In this document: piece after piece, positions 34,322-43,063 of the stretch
Layout: every line of letters starts with the position of its first letter
Numbering within the stretch: the first letter of the stretch is position 1
NCBI RefSeq assembly: GCF_004153165.1
Contig: NZ_SEMD01000009.1
Span: 62,001-126,000 of the forward strand
Direction: 5' to 3'
From: Sporolactobacillus sp. THM7-4
Lineage (GTDB): Bacteria; Bacillota; Bacilli; Bacillales; Sporolactobacillaceae
Length of the DNA: 64,000 bases
Program-made: the position numbers and the translations under genes
Notes under the pieces: model-generated
What the model saw: the letters and a program-made list of their open reading frames with translations, nothing else
Databases searched by the model: none
What the model was told of the DNA's origin: nothing

Positions 34322-35329
34322 TTATTTAACATTGTTGATTTGATCAATCAGACTTTGTGGGACCTTATTGGCTACTTCTTTCGCTGCGCCTTTCGTTGCC
34401 TTCTTAAATGCTGCGACGTCAGGAGTTGTGATCACTGCACCCTTTCCTTTCAAGTCCTTCAATGTTTTTTCTTCCTGTTTTGCCAAATAATCTCTTTGGC
34501 TGACAAATGCTTTCTTTGTAGCCTGTTTCACTAGTTTCTGCTGATCAGGCGTTAATTTTTTCCATGTCTGTGGACTGATGACAATCACGTTCGCCTTATA
34601 GCTGTGTCTGGTCAAACTAATGTATTTATTAACTTCGTAGAACTTCATCGCATTGATTGTGGCAATCGGGTTTTCCTCTCCATCAACAACACCCTGCTGA
34701 AGCGAACTATATAGCTCTGTAAAACTAATCGCAGTCGGAATAGCACCCAGTTCTTTCATAAAAGCATTCCAGATTGGCGCAGGCTGAACTCTGATCTTCA
34801 TACCCTTCATATCTGAAGGTGTTTTTATCGGCTTCTTGCTGTTCGTCATATTTGAGAAGCCTACCTCGGAATAGCCAAGACCAACAAGCTGGTGTTTGTC
34901 CACTTCTTTTAGCAAGTCACTTCCGATTTTTCCATCGAGGACTTTATAGACTTGATTCCGATCTCTGAATAAATACGGGATACCAAGGACATTCATAACC
35001 GGTACAACCTGAGCCATTGAACTGTCAGCTGTAACTTCGGTCATATCAATGGCTCCTGACTGAACACCCTTAATCGCAACATCTTCAGCCCCCAGTGTAC
35101 CGTTCGGATAAATCTTGACTTTAATTGATCCCTTGCTGTCTTTCTCGATTTGCTTTTTAAAATCTTCGGCAAAAATATTATCCTGATGAATCAGGGAACC
35201 GACGTGGGCAAACTTTAAGGTAATGGTTTTCGTTGTGTTTTTGCTGCCGCTTCCTGACCCGGCACAACCTGCCAGGGCAAATACCATCAGTGCACTAAGT
35301 AGTAACAAAACAATTTTTTTAGAACGCAT
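34322..35329 (-). CDS. dctP: TRAP transporter substrate-binding lipoprotein DctP
   Basis: A 335-residue extracytoplasmic solute receptor. A lipoprotein signal with a lipobox LAGC (C22) is followed by a Gly/Ser-rich tether. DctP features are LKFAHVGSLIHQDN, PIKTPSDMKGMKIRVQPAPIW with the carboxylate-binding Arg, and SSLQQGVVDGEENP. It is the first TRAP gene and is preceded by the DUF1445 gene. Organic-acid ligands are usual for the family; the ligand here is unknown. Confidence 0.92.
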   Translation of the reverse strand: MRSKKIVLLLLSALMVFALAGCAGSGSGSKNTTKTITLKFAHVGSLIHQDNIFAEDFKKQIEKDSKGSIKVKIYPNGTLGAEDVAIKGVQSGAIDMTEVTADSSMAQVVPVMNVLGIPYLFRDRNQVYKVLDGKIGSDLLKEVDKHQLVGLGYSEVGFSNMTNSKKPIKTPSDMKGMKIRVQPAPIWNAFMKELGAIPTAISFTELYSSLQQGVVDGEENPIATINAMKFYEVNKYISLTRHSYKANVIVISPQTWKKLTPDQQKLVKQATKKAFVSQRDYLAKQEEKTLKDLKGKGAVITTPDVAAFKKATKGAAKEVANKVPQSLIDQINNVK

Positions 35330-35392
35330 AATGACACCCCTCTTATTCGTGTATAATCAAACAGATAAAATATCAAAGCCTATTGAATGAAA

Positions 35393-36175
35393 TTATAATG
35401 ATTCCTTGCGATCCGAGATGAACATGTAACCCGGAGTATGAGTGATCATGATTTCAGGTTTTGATGCTTTGGCTACTTCTTGAGGAGTGACGCCGCATGC
35501 CCAGAATACCGGTACATACTCTTCTTCGTCATAAGGAGTGAAATCACCATAACTTGGCTTTGTGATATCCTCAATGCCGATTTTAGAAGGATCGCCAATA
35601 TGAATCGGTGCTCCGTGAGTGTGGATGAATTTAGCTGTAACTTCCACTGCGGTAACCAGTTTTCTCTTAGGAACCGGTCTCATACTGACAACAAGCGGTC
35701 CATGAAAGATGCCTGCTTGGTAACAGGGGATATTGGTCTTGTACATCGCAACATTATTGCCTGCCGTTCTGAACAGCATCTCAATTCCAGCATTCTCCAA
35801 CGCGTTCTCAAACGTGTAGCTGCAGCCGATCAGAAAAGAAACAAAATCATCACGCCAGTATGGAGTGATATCCTCCACTTCTTCAATCAGTTCGCCTTTT
35901 TTATAGATTCGATATTTTCCAATATCTGTACAGATATTGGAAGTCGGGTCCGCTATATTTGAAACGATTTGACCAGGTTCCATCACATCAACGATTGGAC
36001 AAGGTTTAGGATTTCGATTAGCAAAGAGTAGGAAATCAAATGCATATTCTTTTGGCAAAATAACAAGATTAGCCTGAGTATATCCTGCGCACATACCAGT
36101 TGTCGGAACCGTATCGAACCCGTTACGAATCCTTTCTCTCTGTTCTTTCGGACTTCTTTGAATGATAGTCATCAT
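35393..36175 (-). CDS. DUF1445 family putative hydro-lyase (YcsI-like)
   Basis: A 260-residue protein matching YcsI-type DUF1445: RIRNGFDTVPTTGMCAGYTQANLVILP at the start, DIGKYRIYKKGEL, SFLIGCSYTFENAL, and the closing FWACGVTPQEVA with ITHTPGYMFISD. In Bacillus subtilis ycsI lies beside the pxpA homologue ycsF, so its presence fits the 5-oxoproline theme. The reaction is not firmly known. Two adjacent ATG codons follow GGAGG; the second has the better spacing. Confidence 0.88.
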   Translation of the reverse strand: MMTIIQRSPKEQRERIRNGFDTVPTTGMCAGYTQANLVILPKEYAFDFLLFANRNPKPCPIVDVMEPGQIVSNIADPTSNICTDIGKYRIYKKGELIEEVEDITPYWRDDFVSFLIGCSYTFENALENAGIEMLFRTAGNNVAMYKTNIPCYQAGIFHGPLVVSMRPVPKRKLVTAVEVTAKFIHTHGAPIHIGDPSKIGIEDITKPSYGDFTPYDEEEYVPVFWACGVTPQEVAKASKPEIMITHTPGYMFISDRKESL

Positions 36176-36651
36176 CCGTTCCTCCTAAATGGACTTTCTG
36201 AATTTAGTACAGGACTGTAAATTCACTTGAAGAATTCAGAAGTTCGATCAACCTCCCATATAATAATTTATGTTGTTACTATGGTCTGACCAATTTAGTT
36301 CGACAATTTTTAACAATTCCGATTTTACGTAATAATTTATTGTTTTAAAAGGCTTATGTCAGATTTTCTTTCATACTTTTTTTACAATTGTATTAAAAAA
36401 ATTTTATCCGAAAACGTTATCATTGCTCATTTATAGGTATTATCATAAACAGATCTCCTTTCATTTTAATTTTGGGTTTCCATATATTTTACGGACAATT
36501 ATAATAAATAATAGTTTTGGAAATTGACAGTGAACAGTAAACGAGTATATATTCAAATAGTTCTTATTGCTGTCTGCTGTTGCTATAGTCCGCCAATCGA
36601 CAATATCTTACAATAATTTAGTTTCCTTTTTGAAAGGAGTTCCATGCACTT
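36176..36651. other. Divergent intergenic region
   Basis: About 475 bases of AT-rich DNA between the DUF1445-TRAP operon and the nitrilase operon. It must hold both promoters. A cre-like box is noted separately; otherwise I see no RNA gene or clear operator. CTGAATT...AATTCAG at about 36196-36231 is a weak inverted repeat. Confidence 0.5.
36409..36422. promoter_or_regulatory. Weak cre-like site
   Basis: CGAAAACGTTATCA read on the other strand is TGATAACGTTTTCG, two mismatches from the cre consensus TGWAANCGNTNWCA. It lies between the divergent TRAP and nitrilase operons. It is weaker than the other cre candidates in the window. Confidence 0.3.
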
Positions 36652-37428
36652 ATGAAACTAGCCTCGGTTCAGCTTAAAATCAATGACACAGAAACAGCCT
36701 CGCAGCGGGTTGAGCGAGTTGATGGTCTCTTAGAAAACCTCAAGGGCTATGATCTAATTCTGCTTCCGGAAATCTGGATGACCGGTTACAATACATTTGA
36801 CCGGTATATCGAGGAAGCCGAGACATTAAACGGTCCATATATCAGTCATCTGGCCCAAAAAGCCAGGGAACTGAATGCGTACTTATTCGGCGGAAGTTTT
36901 GTCGAAAAATCAGGCAAAGATTACTACAATACCAGCGTGCTTTTTAACCCCCTCGGAGAATTGATTGCAACCTATCGTAAAATCCATTTATTTACTTATG
37001 GATCCAAAGAAGGAATTCTCCTGACAAGGGGAACAAAGCCGGTCACTATTGAGACCGAATTTGGAAAAGTAGGCCTATCCACCTGCTATGACTTACGTTT
37101 TCCGGAATTATACCGTAGAGAACTTGATCTTGGTGCAAAGCTTTTTCTGGTGACCTCTGCGTGGCCACTTGCCAGGCTGTCTCACTGGGAACTGTTTAAC
37201 GCCGCTCGTGCTGTTGAGAATCAATGCTTCCTTGTGTCCTGTAATTGTGTCGGATCAAATCAAAGTGTCATCCTCGGCGGGCACAGCAGAATTGTTGACC
37301 CATGGGGACAGGTTATTGCCACCGGAGGAAAAGACGAAACCATCGTCACCGCTGAAATCGACTTGTCAACGGTAGATCAAATAAGGGAAAAATTTCCACA
37401 ATTAAAACATCGAGTACCGATCGAATAA
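36652..37428 (+). CDS. Carbon-nitrogen hydrolase (nitrilase superfamily amidase)
   Basis: A 258-residue enzyme with the full Glu-Lys-Cys triad: E40 in LILLPEIWMTG, K110 in TYRKIHLF, and C145 in LSTCYDLRFPELYR. The closing HSRIVDPWGQVIA is typical of omega-amidase or aliphatic amidase branches. It should hydrolyse a small amide or N-carbamoyl compound. GGAG lies 12 bases upstream, a long gap. A 3-codon frame (ATG CAC TTA TGA, 36644-36655) with closer spacing overlaps its start. It forms an operon with the DUF2848 gene. Confidence 0.9.
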   Translation: MKLASVQLKINDTETASQRVERVDGLLENLKGYDLILLPEIWMTGYNTFDRYIEEAETLNGPYISHLAQKARELNAYLFGGSFVEKSGKDYYNTSVLFNPLGELIATYRKIHLFTYGSKEGILLTRGTKPVTIETEFGKVGLSTCYDLRFPELYRRELDLGAKLFLVTSAWPLARLSHWELFNAARAVENQCFLVSCNCVGSNQSVILGGHSRIVDPWGQVIATGGKDETIVTAEIDLSTVDQIREKFPQLKHRVPIE

Positions 37429-37441
37429 GGATGTGAAGAGA

Positions 37442-38122
37442 ATGTTATTAACATTAGATGGACGGAACGTTCAGTGGAATCCTGTCCAATGTATTGTCGC
37501 CGGTTACACAGGTAGAAACCAGGAGGCCGTCAAGAAGCATATCCGTGAACTTGAAGAAATTGGCATTCCCGCTCCTCCGCATGTTCCAATGATATACACT
37601 GTTTCAACAGATTTAATTACCGTGAATGAAGAAATAGCAGTTGTTAAAAAAGAAAGCAGCGGAGAAGCCGAACTTGTTTTAGCAAATATTGAAGATGAAT
37701 GGTATCTTGGCCTCGGCAGTGATCATACTGATCGTGTTCTGGAAGCACATTCCGTCCAAAAATCCAAACAGGTCTGCGCAAAGCCTATTTCAAATCAGTT
37801 TTGGCGTCTCAATTCAGTTATAGACAAAATGGACTCTTTTCATTTAAGAAGCTGGATGGTTAGTGATGGTAAACGAAAACTGTATCAGGACGGCCATCTC
37901 GACAGTCTTCTAAAGCCCGAGACACTGCTGGATATACTAAAAAGAAGAAACATTAAATTAACAAACACCTTGATTTTCTGCGGAACTTTACCGATCGAGG
38001 GTAGCAAGTTTATCTTTGGCGACCAGTTTATTGCAGAATTGGAGAACACGGAAACGCATCAGAAAATCGTTTTAGATTACCGGGTGAACTTCCTGCCAGA
38101 TGCTGAAGACACCAATGAATAA
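37442..38122 (+). CDS. DUF2848 family protein
   Basis: A 226-residue protein with the DUF2848 signature GLGSDHTDRVLEAHSVQKSK and the late TLIFCGTLPIEG and FGDQFIAELE. The layout suggests a fumarylacetoacetate-hydrolase-like beta fold. Function is unknown; the family often sits beside amidases, as here. The ATG giving MLLTLDGRN is preferred, with AAGG about 11 bases upstream. The GTG three codons before it is only 2 bases from the site. Confidence 0.85.
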   Translation: MLLTLDGRNVQWNPVQCIVAGYTGRNQEAVKKHIRELEEIGIPAPPHVPMIYTVSTDLITVNEEIAVVKKESSGEAELVLANIEDEWYLGLGSDHTDRVLEAHSVQKSKQVCAKPISNQFWRLNSVIDKMDSFHLRSWMVSDGKRKLYQDGHLDSLLKPETLLDILKRRNIKLTNTLIFCGTLPIEGSKFIFGDQFIAELENTETHQKIVLDYRVNFLPDAEDTNE

Positions 38123-38141
38123 ACTTACTTTGATTTCATAT

Positions 38142-38188
38142 AAAAATCGAGTAGGAGGAAGCCTTCGGCTTCCTCCTACTCGATTTTT
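38142..38188. terminator. Long bidirectional hairpin terminator, repeated element
   Basis: A perfect 22-bp stem (AAAAATCGAGTAGGAGG... and its complement) with a TTC loop. T runs occur on both strands, so it can end the plus-strand nitrilase operon and the minus-strand transcript coming from the dehydrogenase. It differs from the hairpin at 9296-9336 by one compensated base pair in the common stem. Confidence 0.85.
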
Positions 38189-38221
38189 GAGTTAGTCTTC
38201 TCTCTCGTAAGTCCTCTGTAC

Positions 38222-39205
38222 TCATCCTTTTTCGCTGGCTCCCACTTTTTTTTGTTGATTCAGTACATATAACAACGGCTCATCTTGAATAAATCTTCGA
38301 ATATTGTCAACCGTTACCTCAGCAATCCGATTGGCGCTCTCCAGCGTTGTACCTCCAACATGCGGCGTGACGATCAAATTGTCCAGTGAAGGAATTTCTC
38401 CATCTTTCGGTGGTTCATTTTCAAACACATCGAGAGCGGCACCGGCAATCCTTCTTTCTTTAAGCAATTTCATCAATACACGGCTGTCCACAATTGCCCC
38501 TCGGGAAACATTGATCAGGAAAGCCGTCCGCTTCATTTTATGAAGTGCTTTCTTATCGATTAAATGATAATTTGACTTTTTCAATGAGGTGCTGACAAGG
38601 ACGTAGTCAGCATCGGAGAGCAGCTTATCCAGTTCGGTAAATATCACGCCCAGTTTATCGGCAGCGTCATAGTCTTTATGGTGGCTAAAGGCGATCACTT
38701 TCATCTGGAAAGCAGCAGCATACTTTGCAACACTTTTTCCAATTGAACCGAATCCGATGATTCCTAAAGTCTTGCCGCGACATTCCAAGCCGGTACTTGG
38801 TTCCCATTTGTCGGCCTTCGTCGCCCGGTCCAGCTTCGTAATCTCCCTGGACAGGCTTATCATAAAGCCAATTGCCAACTCAGCTACCCCTTCTGCATTC
38901 TGACCCGGTGCGTTACTGACAAGGATACCTTTTTTAGTAGAATACTGAACGTCAATATTGTCCACACCTGTACCCGTTTTAATAATATATTTTAATTTCG
39001 GTGCGGCATCAATGACTTCAGCATCCGCACTTGCTACAGCTGTAATGTAAATATCGGCATCCTTAATCGTCTTAATAATATTCTTCTTATTCTTTGCTTC
39101 ATCATACATAAGGCACTCCACTTCCGCGCCCAATGCCTTAATCCGGGAGACAACGGATTTATAGACCGGAAGATAAGCCTTTCCTACGCTATATAGAACT
39201 TTCAT
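38222..39205 (-). CDS. D-isomer-specific 2-hydroxyacid dehydrogenase (SerA-like), copy 2
   Basis: A 327-residue paralogue of the enzyme at 18997-19944. It has GFGSIGKSVA, Arg in INVSRGAIVDS, Glu in DVFENEPP and His in TPHVGGTTLESA. The sequences are alike throughout, including YIIKTGTGVDNIDV. The gene is followed upstream (to the right) by the decayed BASS transporter copy, so the two-gene unit BASS-dehydrogenase was duplicated. This copy remains open and probably functional. Confidence 0.87.
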   Translation of the reverse strand: MKVLYSVGKAYLPVYKSVVSRIKALGAEVECLMYDEAKNKKNIIKTIKDADIYITAVASADAEVIDAAPKLKYIIKTGTGVDNIDVQYSTKKGILVSNAPGQNAEGVAELAIGFMISLSREITKLDRATKADKWEPSTGLECRGKTLGIIGFGSIGKSVAKYAAAFQMKVIAFSHHKDYDAADKLGVIFTELDKLLSDADYVLVSTSLKKSNYHLIDKKALHKMKRTAFLINVSRGAIVDSRVLMKLLKERRIAGAALDVFENEPPKDGEIPSLDNLIVTPHVGGTTLESANRIAEVTVDNIRRFIQDEPLLYVLNQQKKVGASEKG

Positions 39206-39239
39206 TTTGTAATTTCCTCCTGTTTTTGAAGCTGCTGCT

Positions 39240-39655
39240 GATCAAATGCTCATTCAATCCTGTAAAAGTTTGCTGGAACATCACGGCAGGTATGGTGTCT
39301 GAGGGGAAGAGAAACCGATGGCAATAACAACTCTTGTACTGATATTCCATATACCTCCCGTGAAAATAACAGCGATCGATTACCTATTCCTTGTTGAAAA
39401 ATTTCCCATCAGCAGCAAGAAAAAGACGCTGATAGAGATAAGTAAAATGGTTCCGGCAATTTTAAGAATTACCTGGAATTTTATAAATTGATTTCAGGCT
39501 TCCTGAAAAAGTCATAAAGCCAAATAGCCAAGAAACTAAAAAAGCTAACGGATGCAGAAAATCAGACACTGAACGCCGAAAACCACACTAATCAGAGTGA
39601 GAACCAGCATCCACTTTCCAAGAAAATTTTTAATTGCATATATCATCTATCATAC
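39240..39655 (-). pseudogene. Decayed BASS transporter copy
   Basis: About 415 bases are colinear with the intact BASS gene (19975-20940) but with large internal deletions. For example, the stretch around 39315-39370 matches 20105-20160 almost base for base (GCAATAACAAC, TGTACTGATATTCC). The stretch near 39530 matches the AACGGATGCA region, and 39605 matches the GCATCCACTT segment near the original N-terminus. No open frame survives. Its place upstream of dehydrogenase copy 2 mirrors the intact pair. Confidence 0.8.
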
Positions 39656-39961
39656 ACTCTAATTTATTATGCCTTTTTCATATACGGGCATGGTATAAAA
39701 CATCTTTATGATACGTTTCAAAGTGAAAGTTTTGATTGTTAAAATTGTCGTAACAAATTGGAGCAATCCATAATGAGTTTTACATATTGCGAAAAACTTG
39801 TCGACAACAATGAGAGAAATTCTGACAACCAAAATTTATTTTCCTTGTATTGTCGGATTCCACTTGCATTACGGGGTAAAATCTATATAAAAATCAAAAC
39901 TACTTATTAATTCAGCAATTCTAACTCAATCTAACACTCCCATCCAGCATGGCTTCCTCAG
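39656..39961. other. Intergenic region without recognisable genes
   Basis: About 300 AT-rich bases between the BASS remnant and the rbs remnant. I see no gene, and no terminator for the rbs genes. Confidence 0.5.
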
Positions 39962-41530
39962 TTAAGCTCCATGAATAGCTTTTAATGTTGGAATAGAGGG
40001 TATTGCCCCTAATTTTTGAACGGTCAGTGAGGAAGCCTTGCTGGCAAAAGCGATTGTTTCCGCCAAGTTGGAAAAATCTTTATTTAGTTGTGAGCTAAGT
40101 GCGCCAATAAATGTATCACCAGCAGCAGTTGTATCGATTGCATGAACCCGGCATGCATTGATCAAACCTTGTTCATCTGGGCAATAAAAATATGATCCGC
40201 TGGCGCCAAGAGTGATAATTACGGCTTTGACACCCTGTTTCATTATCTTTTCAGCTGAACGCTTCATCGACTCTTCATCAGTGATTTTTATGCCGGTTAT
40301 TATTTCACTTTCCGTCTCATTTGGTATGATTAGATCAGTCAGTTTTAATAGTTCAGGATCTATATGACTCTTGGCAGGTGCCGGATTCAAGATGGTCCTG
40401 ACATCATTTTTTTTAGCATACCGAAACGCCTTCACTGCTGATCGTTCAGGTGTTTCAAATTGCGTAACCAGGAAATCGGATGAAGCGATATTAAATTGTG
40501 CTCTGTCTATATCATCAACTGAAATTTCCTGATTAGTCCCTCCATAGACAATGATGCTGTTTTGACCTTTATCATCCAATAAAATACAAGCCTCGCCAGT
40601 GCTCGTTTGATTGGAGACAGCAACCTGAGAAATATCTATGCCATCTTTTTTTAAAACATCGATCATCCATTTACCATTTTCATCGTCACCGACTTTGCCG
40701 ATAAATGCAGTATACGCTCCGGACCGCGCTGCCGCAATAGCTTGATTTGCTCCCTCTGCCTTGAATATGACTTTTCCAATTTTTGAATGACGTTGCGGAT
40801 AAAAGTCTCCGATTTCACGGCCAACCATGTCTTTAACAATTTGGTATGCGTCGACATCTGATGTTTTATAGGTATTGACCGAAACATCATCTCGCATGAC
40901 TGTCACACGGTCACTGATTTCAAAAATTTCTTCCATCCTGTGCGAAATATAAATAAATGAAACATCTTCAGACTTTAGCTTCCTTATCACTTCAAATAGA
41001 CGGTCAATCTCTTTTTCAGTCAATGCGGCTGTTGGTTCATCCATAATAATAAGTTGAGCGTCTGTTATTAATGACTTGGCAATTTCAATCATTTGCTGGT
41101 GTCCAACGCTTAACGAACCCAACCGCGCGTCAACGTCTATATTGGCATCTAATTGAGAGGAATATTCCTTAGCCGTTTCACGCATTTTGGACATATTTAA
41201 TAGGCCAAACTTATTTTTCATTTCCCGCTCGAGAAACATATTCTCAACGACTGTCATCTCCTGGAAGTTATTCAGCTCTTGATGAATAAAGCTAATGCCA
41301 TGATGTTCTGCATCTAACGGATTTTTATAATACATTTCTCTGCCGTCAATAAAGATTTGACCTCCATCCCGATCAATCAACCCTGTTAAAATATTCATTA
41401 ATGTTGATTTGCCTGCTCCATTTTCACCAATCAGTGAATGAACCTCACCAGGTTCAATATCTAAATGAACTCCAGTAAGAACATCGTTGGCTCCAAAAGA
41501 TTTTGAGATATTCCTCATTTCAACCTTCAT
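39962..41530 (-). CDS. Chimeric RbsA (N-terminal ABC domain) - RbsK (ribokinase) fusion
   Basis: One 522-residue frame made of two ribose proteins. Residues 1 to about 259 are the first ABC domain of RbsA: Walker A GENGAGKST (K41), signature LSVGHQQ near 140, Walker B IIMDEPTAAL. Residues from about 260 are ribokinase starting abruptly at GANQAIAAAR, with the anion hole and catalytic Asp in DTTAAGDTF (D472). The fusion lacks the second ABC domain of RbsA and about 40 N-terminal residues of RbsK, including the usual GGK substrate loop. The rbsC and rbsB genes are absent. It looks like a deletion junction; both activities are doubtful. Confidence 0.88.
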   Translation of the reverse strand: MKVEMRNISKSFGANDVLTGVHLDIEPGEVHSLIGENGAGKSTLMNILTGLIDRDGGQIFIDGREMYYKNPLDAEHHGISFIHQELNNFQEMTVVENMFLEREMKNKFGLLNMSKMRETAKEYSSQLDANIDVDARLGSLSVGHQQMIEIAKSLITDAQLIIMDEPTAALTEKEIDRLFEVIRKLKSEDVSFIYISHRMEEIFEISDRVTVMRDDVSVNTYKTSDVDAYQIVKDMVGREIGDFYPQRHSKIGKVIFKAEGANQAIAAARSGAYTAFIGKVGDDENGKWMIDVLKKDGIDISQVAVSNQTSTGEACILLDDKGQNSIIVYGGTNQEISVDDIDRAQFNIASSDFLVTQFETPERSAVKAFRYAKKNDVRTILNPAPAKSHIDPELLKLTDLIIPNETESEIITGIKITDEESMKRSAEKIMKQGVKAVIITLGASGSYFYCPDEQGLINACRVHAIDTTAAGDTFIGALSSQLNKDFSNLAETIAFASKASSLTVQKLGAIPSIPTLKAIHGA

Positions 41531-41549
41531 TTATCGACACCTCTTTAGG

Positions 41550-41563
41550 GTAAAACGTTTTAC
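41550..41563. promoter_or_regulatory. Palindromic LacI-type operator (RbsR-like)
   Basis: GTAAAACGTTTTAC is a perfect 14-bp palindrome with the central CG of LacI/RbsR-type sites. It lies between rbsD and the rbsA'-'rbsK fusion. Probably an RbsR site from an earlier arrangement of the operon (inference). Confidence 0.55.
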
Positions 41564-41566
41564 TCG

Positions 41567-41959
41567 TTAAAAAACTACCCCGCTAACTAAAATAATATTA
41601 GAGTATGGGGTCATCTCCCCGGTGCGTATAAATGCTTTTGCCGACCGTAAATCCGCTTTCATTTTTTTATGCGAAATAAACTTGATGGGAACGTTGATAA
41701 CCTCCTGTATTTTTTTCAATTGTTCCTGATTCTGACTCTTCAACTCATCAGCAAGATAGACTTCCTGGACTTGCATCTCAAGCAGTACATTCTTAAGAAC
41801 CTGAATAAAACTTGGAAGGTTTTTTTCCACAGCTAAATCAATCTTCGGAGTATCTTTGGGAACAGGCATCCCGGCATCCCCTATTCCAAGAGTATCCATA
41901 TGTCCCATTGACGCAATGACTGTTGAAATCTGAGAATTGATCACTCCTGTTTTTTTCAT
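41567..41959 (-). CDS. rbsD: D-ribose pyranase
   Basis: A 130-residue RbsD, full length and uninterrupted. Typical pieces are the N-terminal [22 protein letters not shown] with the catalytic His, [12 protein letters not shown], and the closing [19 protein letters not shown]. It converts ribose between pyranose and furanose forms. It follows rbsR by 3 bases. The other ribose genes nearby are broken, so it may be a relic that is still open. Confidence 0.92.
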   Translation of the reverse strand: MKKTGVINSQISTVIASMGHMDTLGIGDAGMPVPKDTPKIDLAVEKNLPSFIQVLKNVLLEMQVQEVYLADELKSQNQEQLKKIQEVINVPIKFISHKKMKADLRSAKAFIRTGEMTPYSNIILVSGVVF

Positions 41960-41962
41960 CGC

Positions 41963-42982
41963 TCATTCCTCTTGTTCTAATATTTTTGTACTTGCCTGAA
42001 TGACTAGTGAAACGTTAAACTTATATTTTTGCTGTCCTATACTTGGATTTTGAATACGATTAAGCAACATGACCGTTGACCTTGCTCCCATTTCATAGAT
42101 AGGTTGGTGAATAGTCGTCAGCTGGGGTTCGACATATTGACACCAATCAATGTCATCATAACCAATAATCGAATAATCTTCAGGGATCCTTTTGCCCAAG
42201 TTCTTCAATCCCCGTTAAAGACCGATGGCAACATCATCATTCACACTGAATATGGCGGTTGCATCACTTTTCACAATCTGTTCAGCTGCGATATACCCGC
42301 CATGCCGTGAAAATTCAGGTCTGAAAACAAGTTGATCATCGAATGCGATCCCATGATCAGCCAAACCCTTGCGATAGCCGGTAAAACGTTTTATCAGGTT
42401 CTTTGTCATTAAAGATGGCAGAACCATAGCTATTCTTCTATGTCCGCTTCTAACAAGATAGTCAATGGCAAGATGCCCGCCCATCTCATCATCGACAAGA
42501 ACCTCGTCGCTGTCGTTGCCCAAGTAGGTTTGATCCGTTGCGACGTAAGGAATTCCATTTTTAGTTAATATCTGATCGACAATTGTTTGAGTAATTGAAT
42601 GGGAGGCCAAAATAACGCCGTCTGCCGTTCGATGTGTCAGCATTTGCAGATAATAATCTGCGCGATGATTATCCTCGCCAACATCAAAGATAAGCGGAAC
42701 AATATCATGCTGAAATGTAATATCCTCAATTCCTTTAACAAATGTACTAAAAAATGGATTCCCAATGTCCGGAACGATCACGCCAATGGTTGTACTCGGT
42801 TTGCCTACTAAAGATTGAGCATAGTAATTTGGAATATACCCAAGCATTTGCTGAGCGGATAAAACTTTATCCCTTGTTTCCTTGCTAAATCTTCGCCCCT
42901 TCCCATTTAAAATCAATGAAACAGTGGTCACAGATATGTCGGCCGCTCTTGCAACATCCCTTATGGTAATTCTATTTTTCAT
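41963..42982 (-). pseudogene. rbsR: rbsR, LacI family ribose repressor with an in-frame stop
   Basis: The reading frame is a full LacI-family repressor: helix-turn-helix TIRDVARAADISVTTVSLIL, hinge, and periplasmic-binding-protein-like domain with IGVIVPDIGNPFF. It is interrupted by TAA at about 42215-42217, between VNDDVAIGL and RGLKNLGKRIPEDYS. The two parts are in the same frame, so a single TAT/TAC to TAA change explains it. It truncates the effector domain by about 83 residues. Confidence 0.88.
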
Positions 42983-43063
42983 AAATGATCCGCACTGTCA
43001 TCAATCGATAAATCGTTTGACCCAACAGGTATAGTCTAACAACACTTGTAAGTGCTGTCGATT

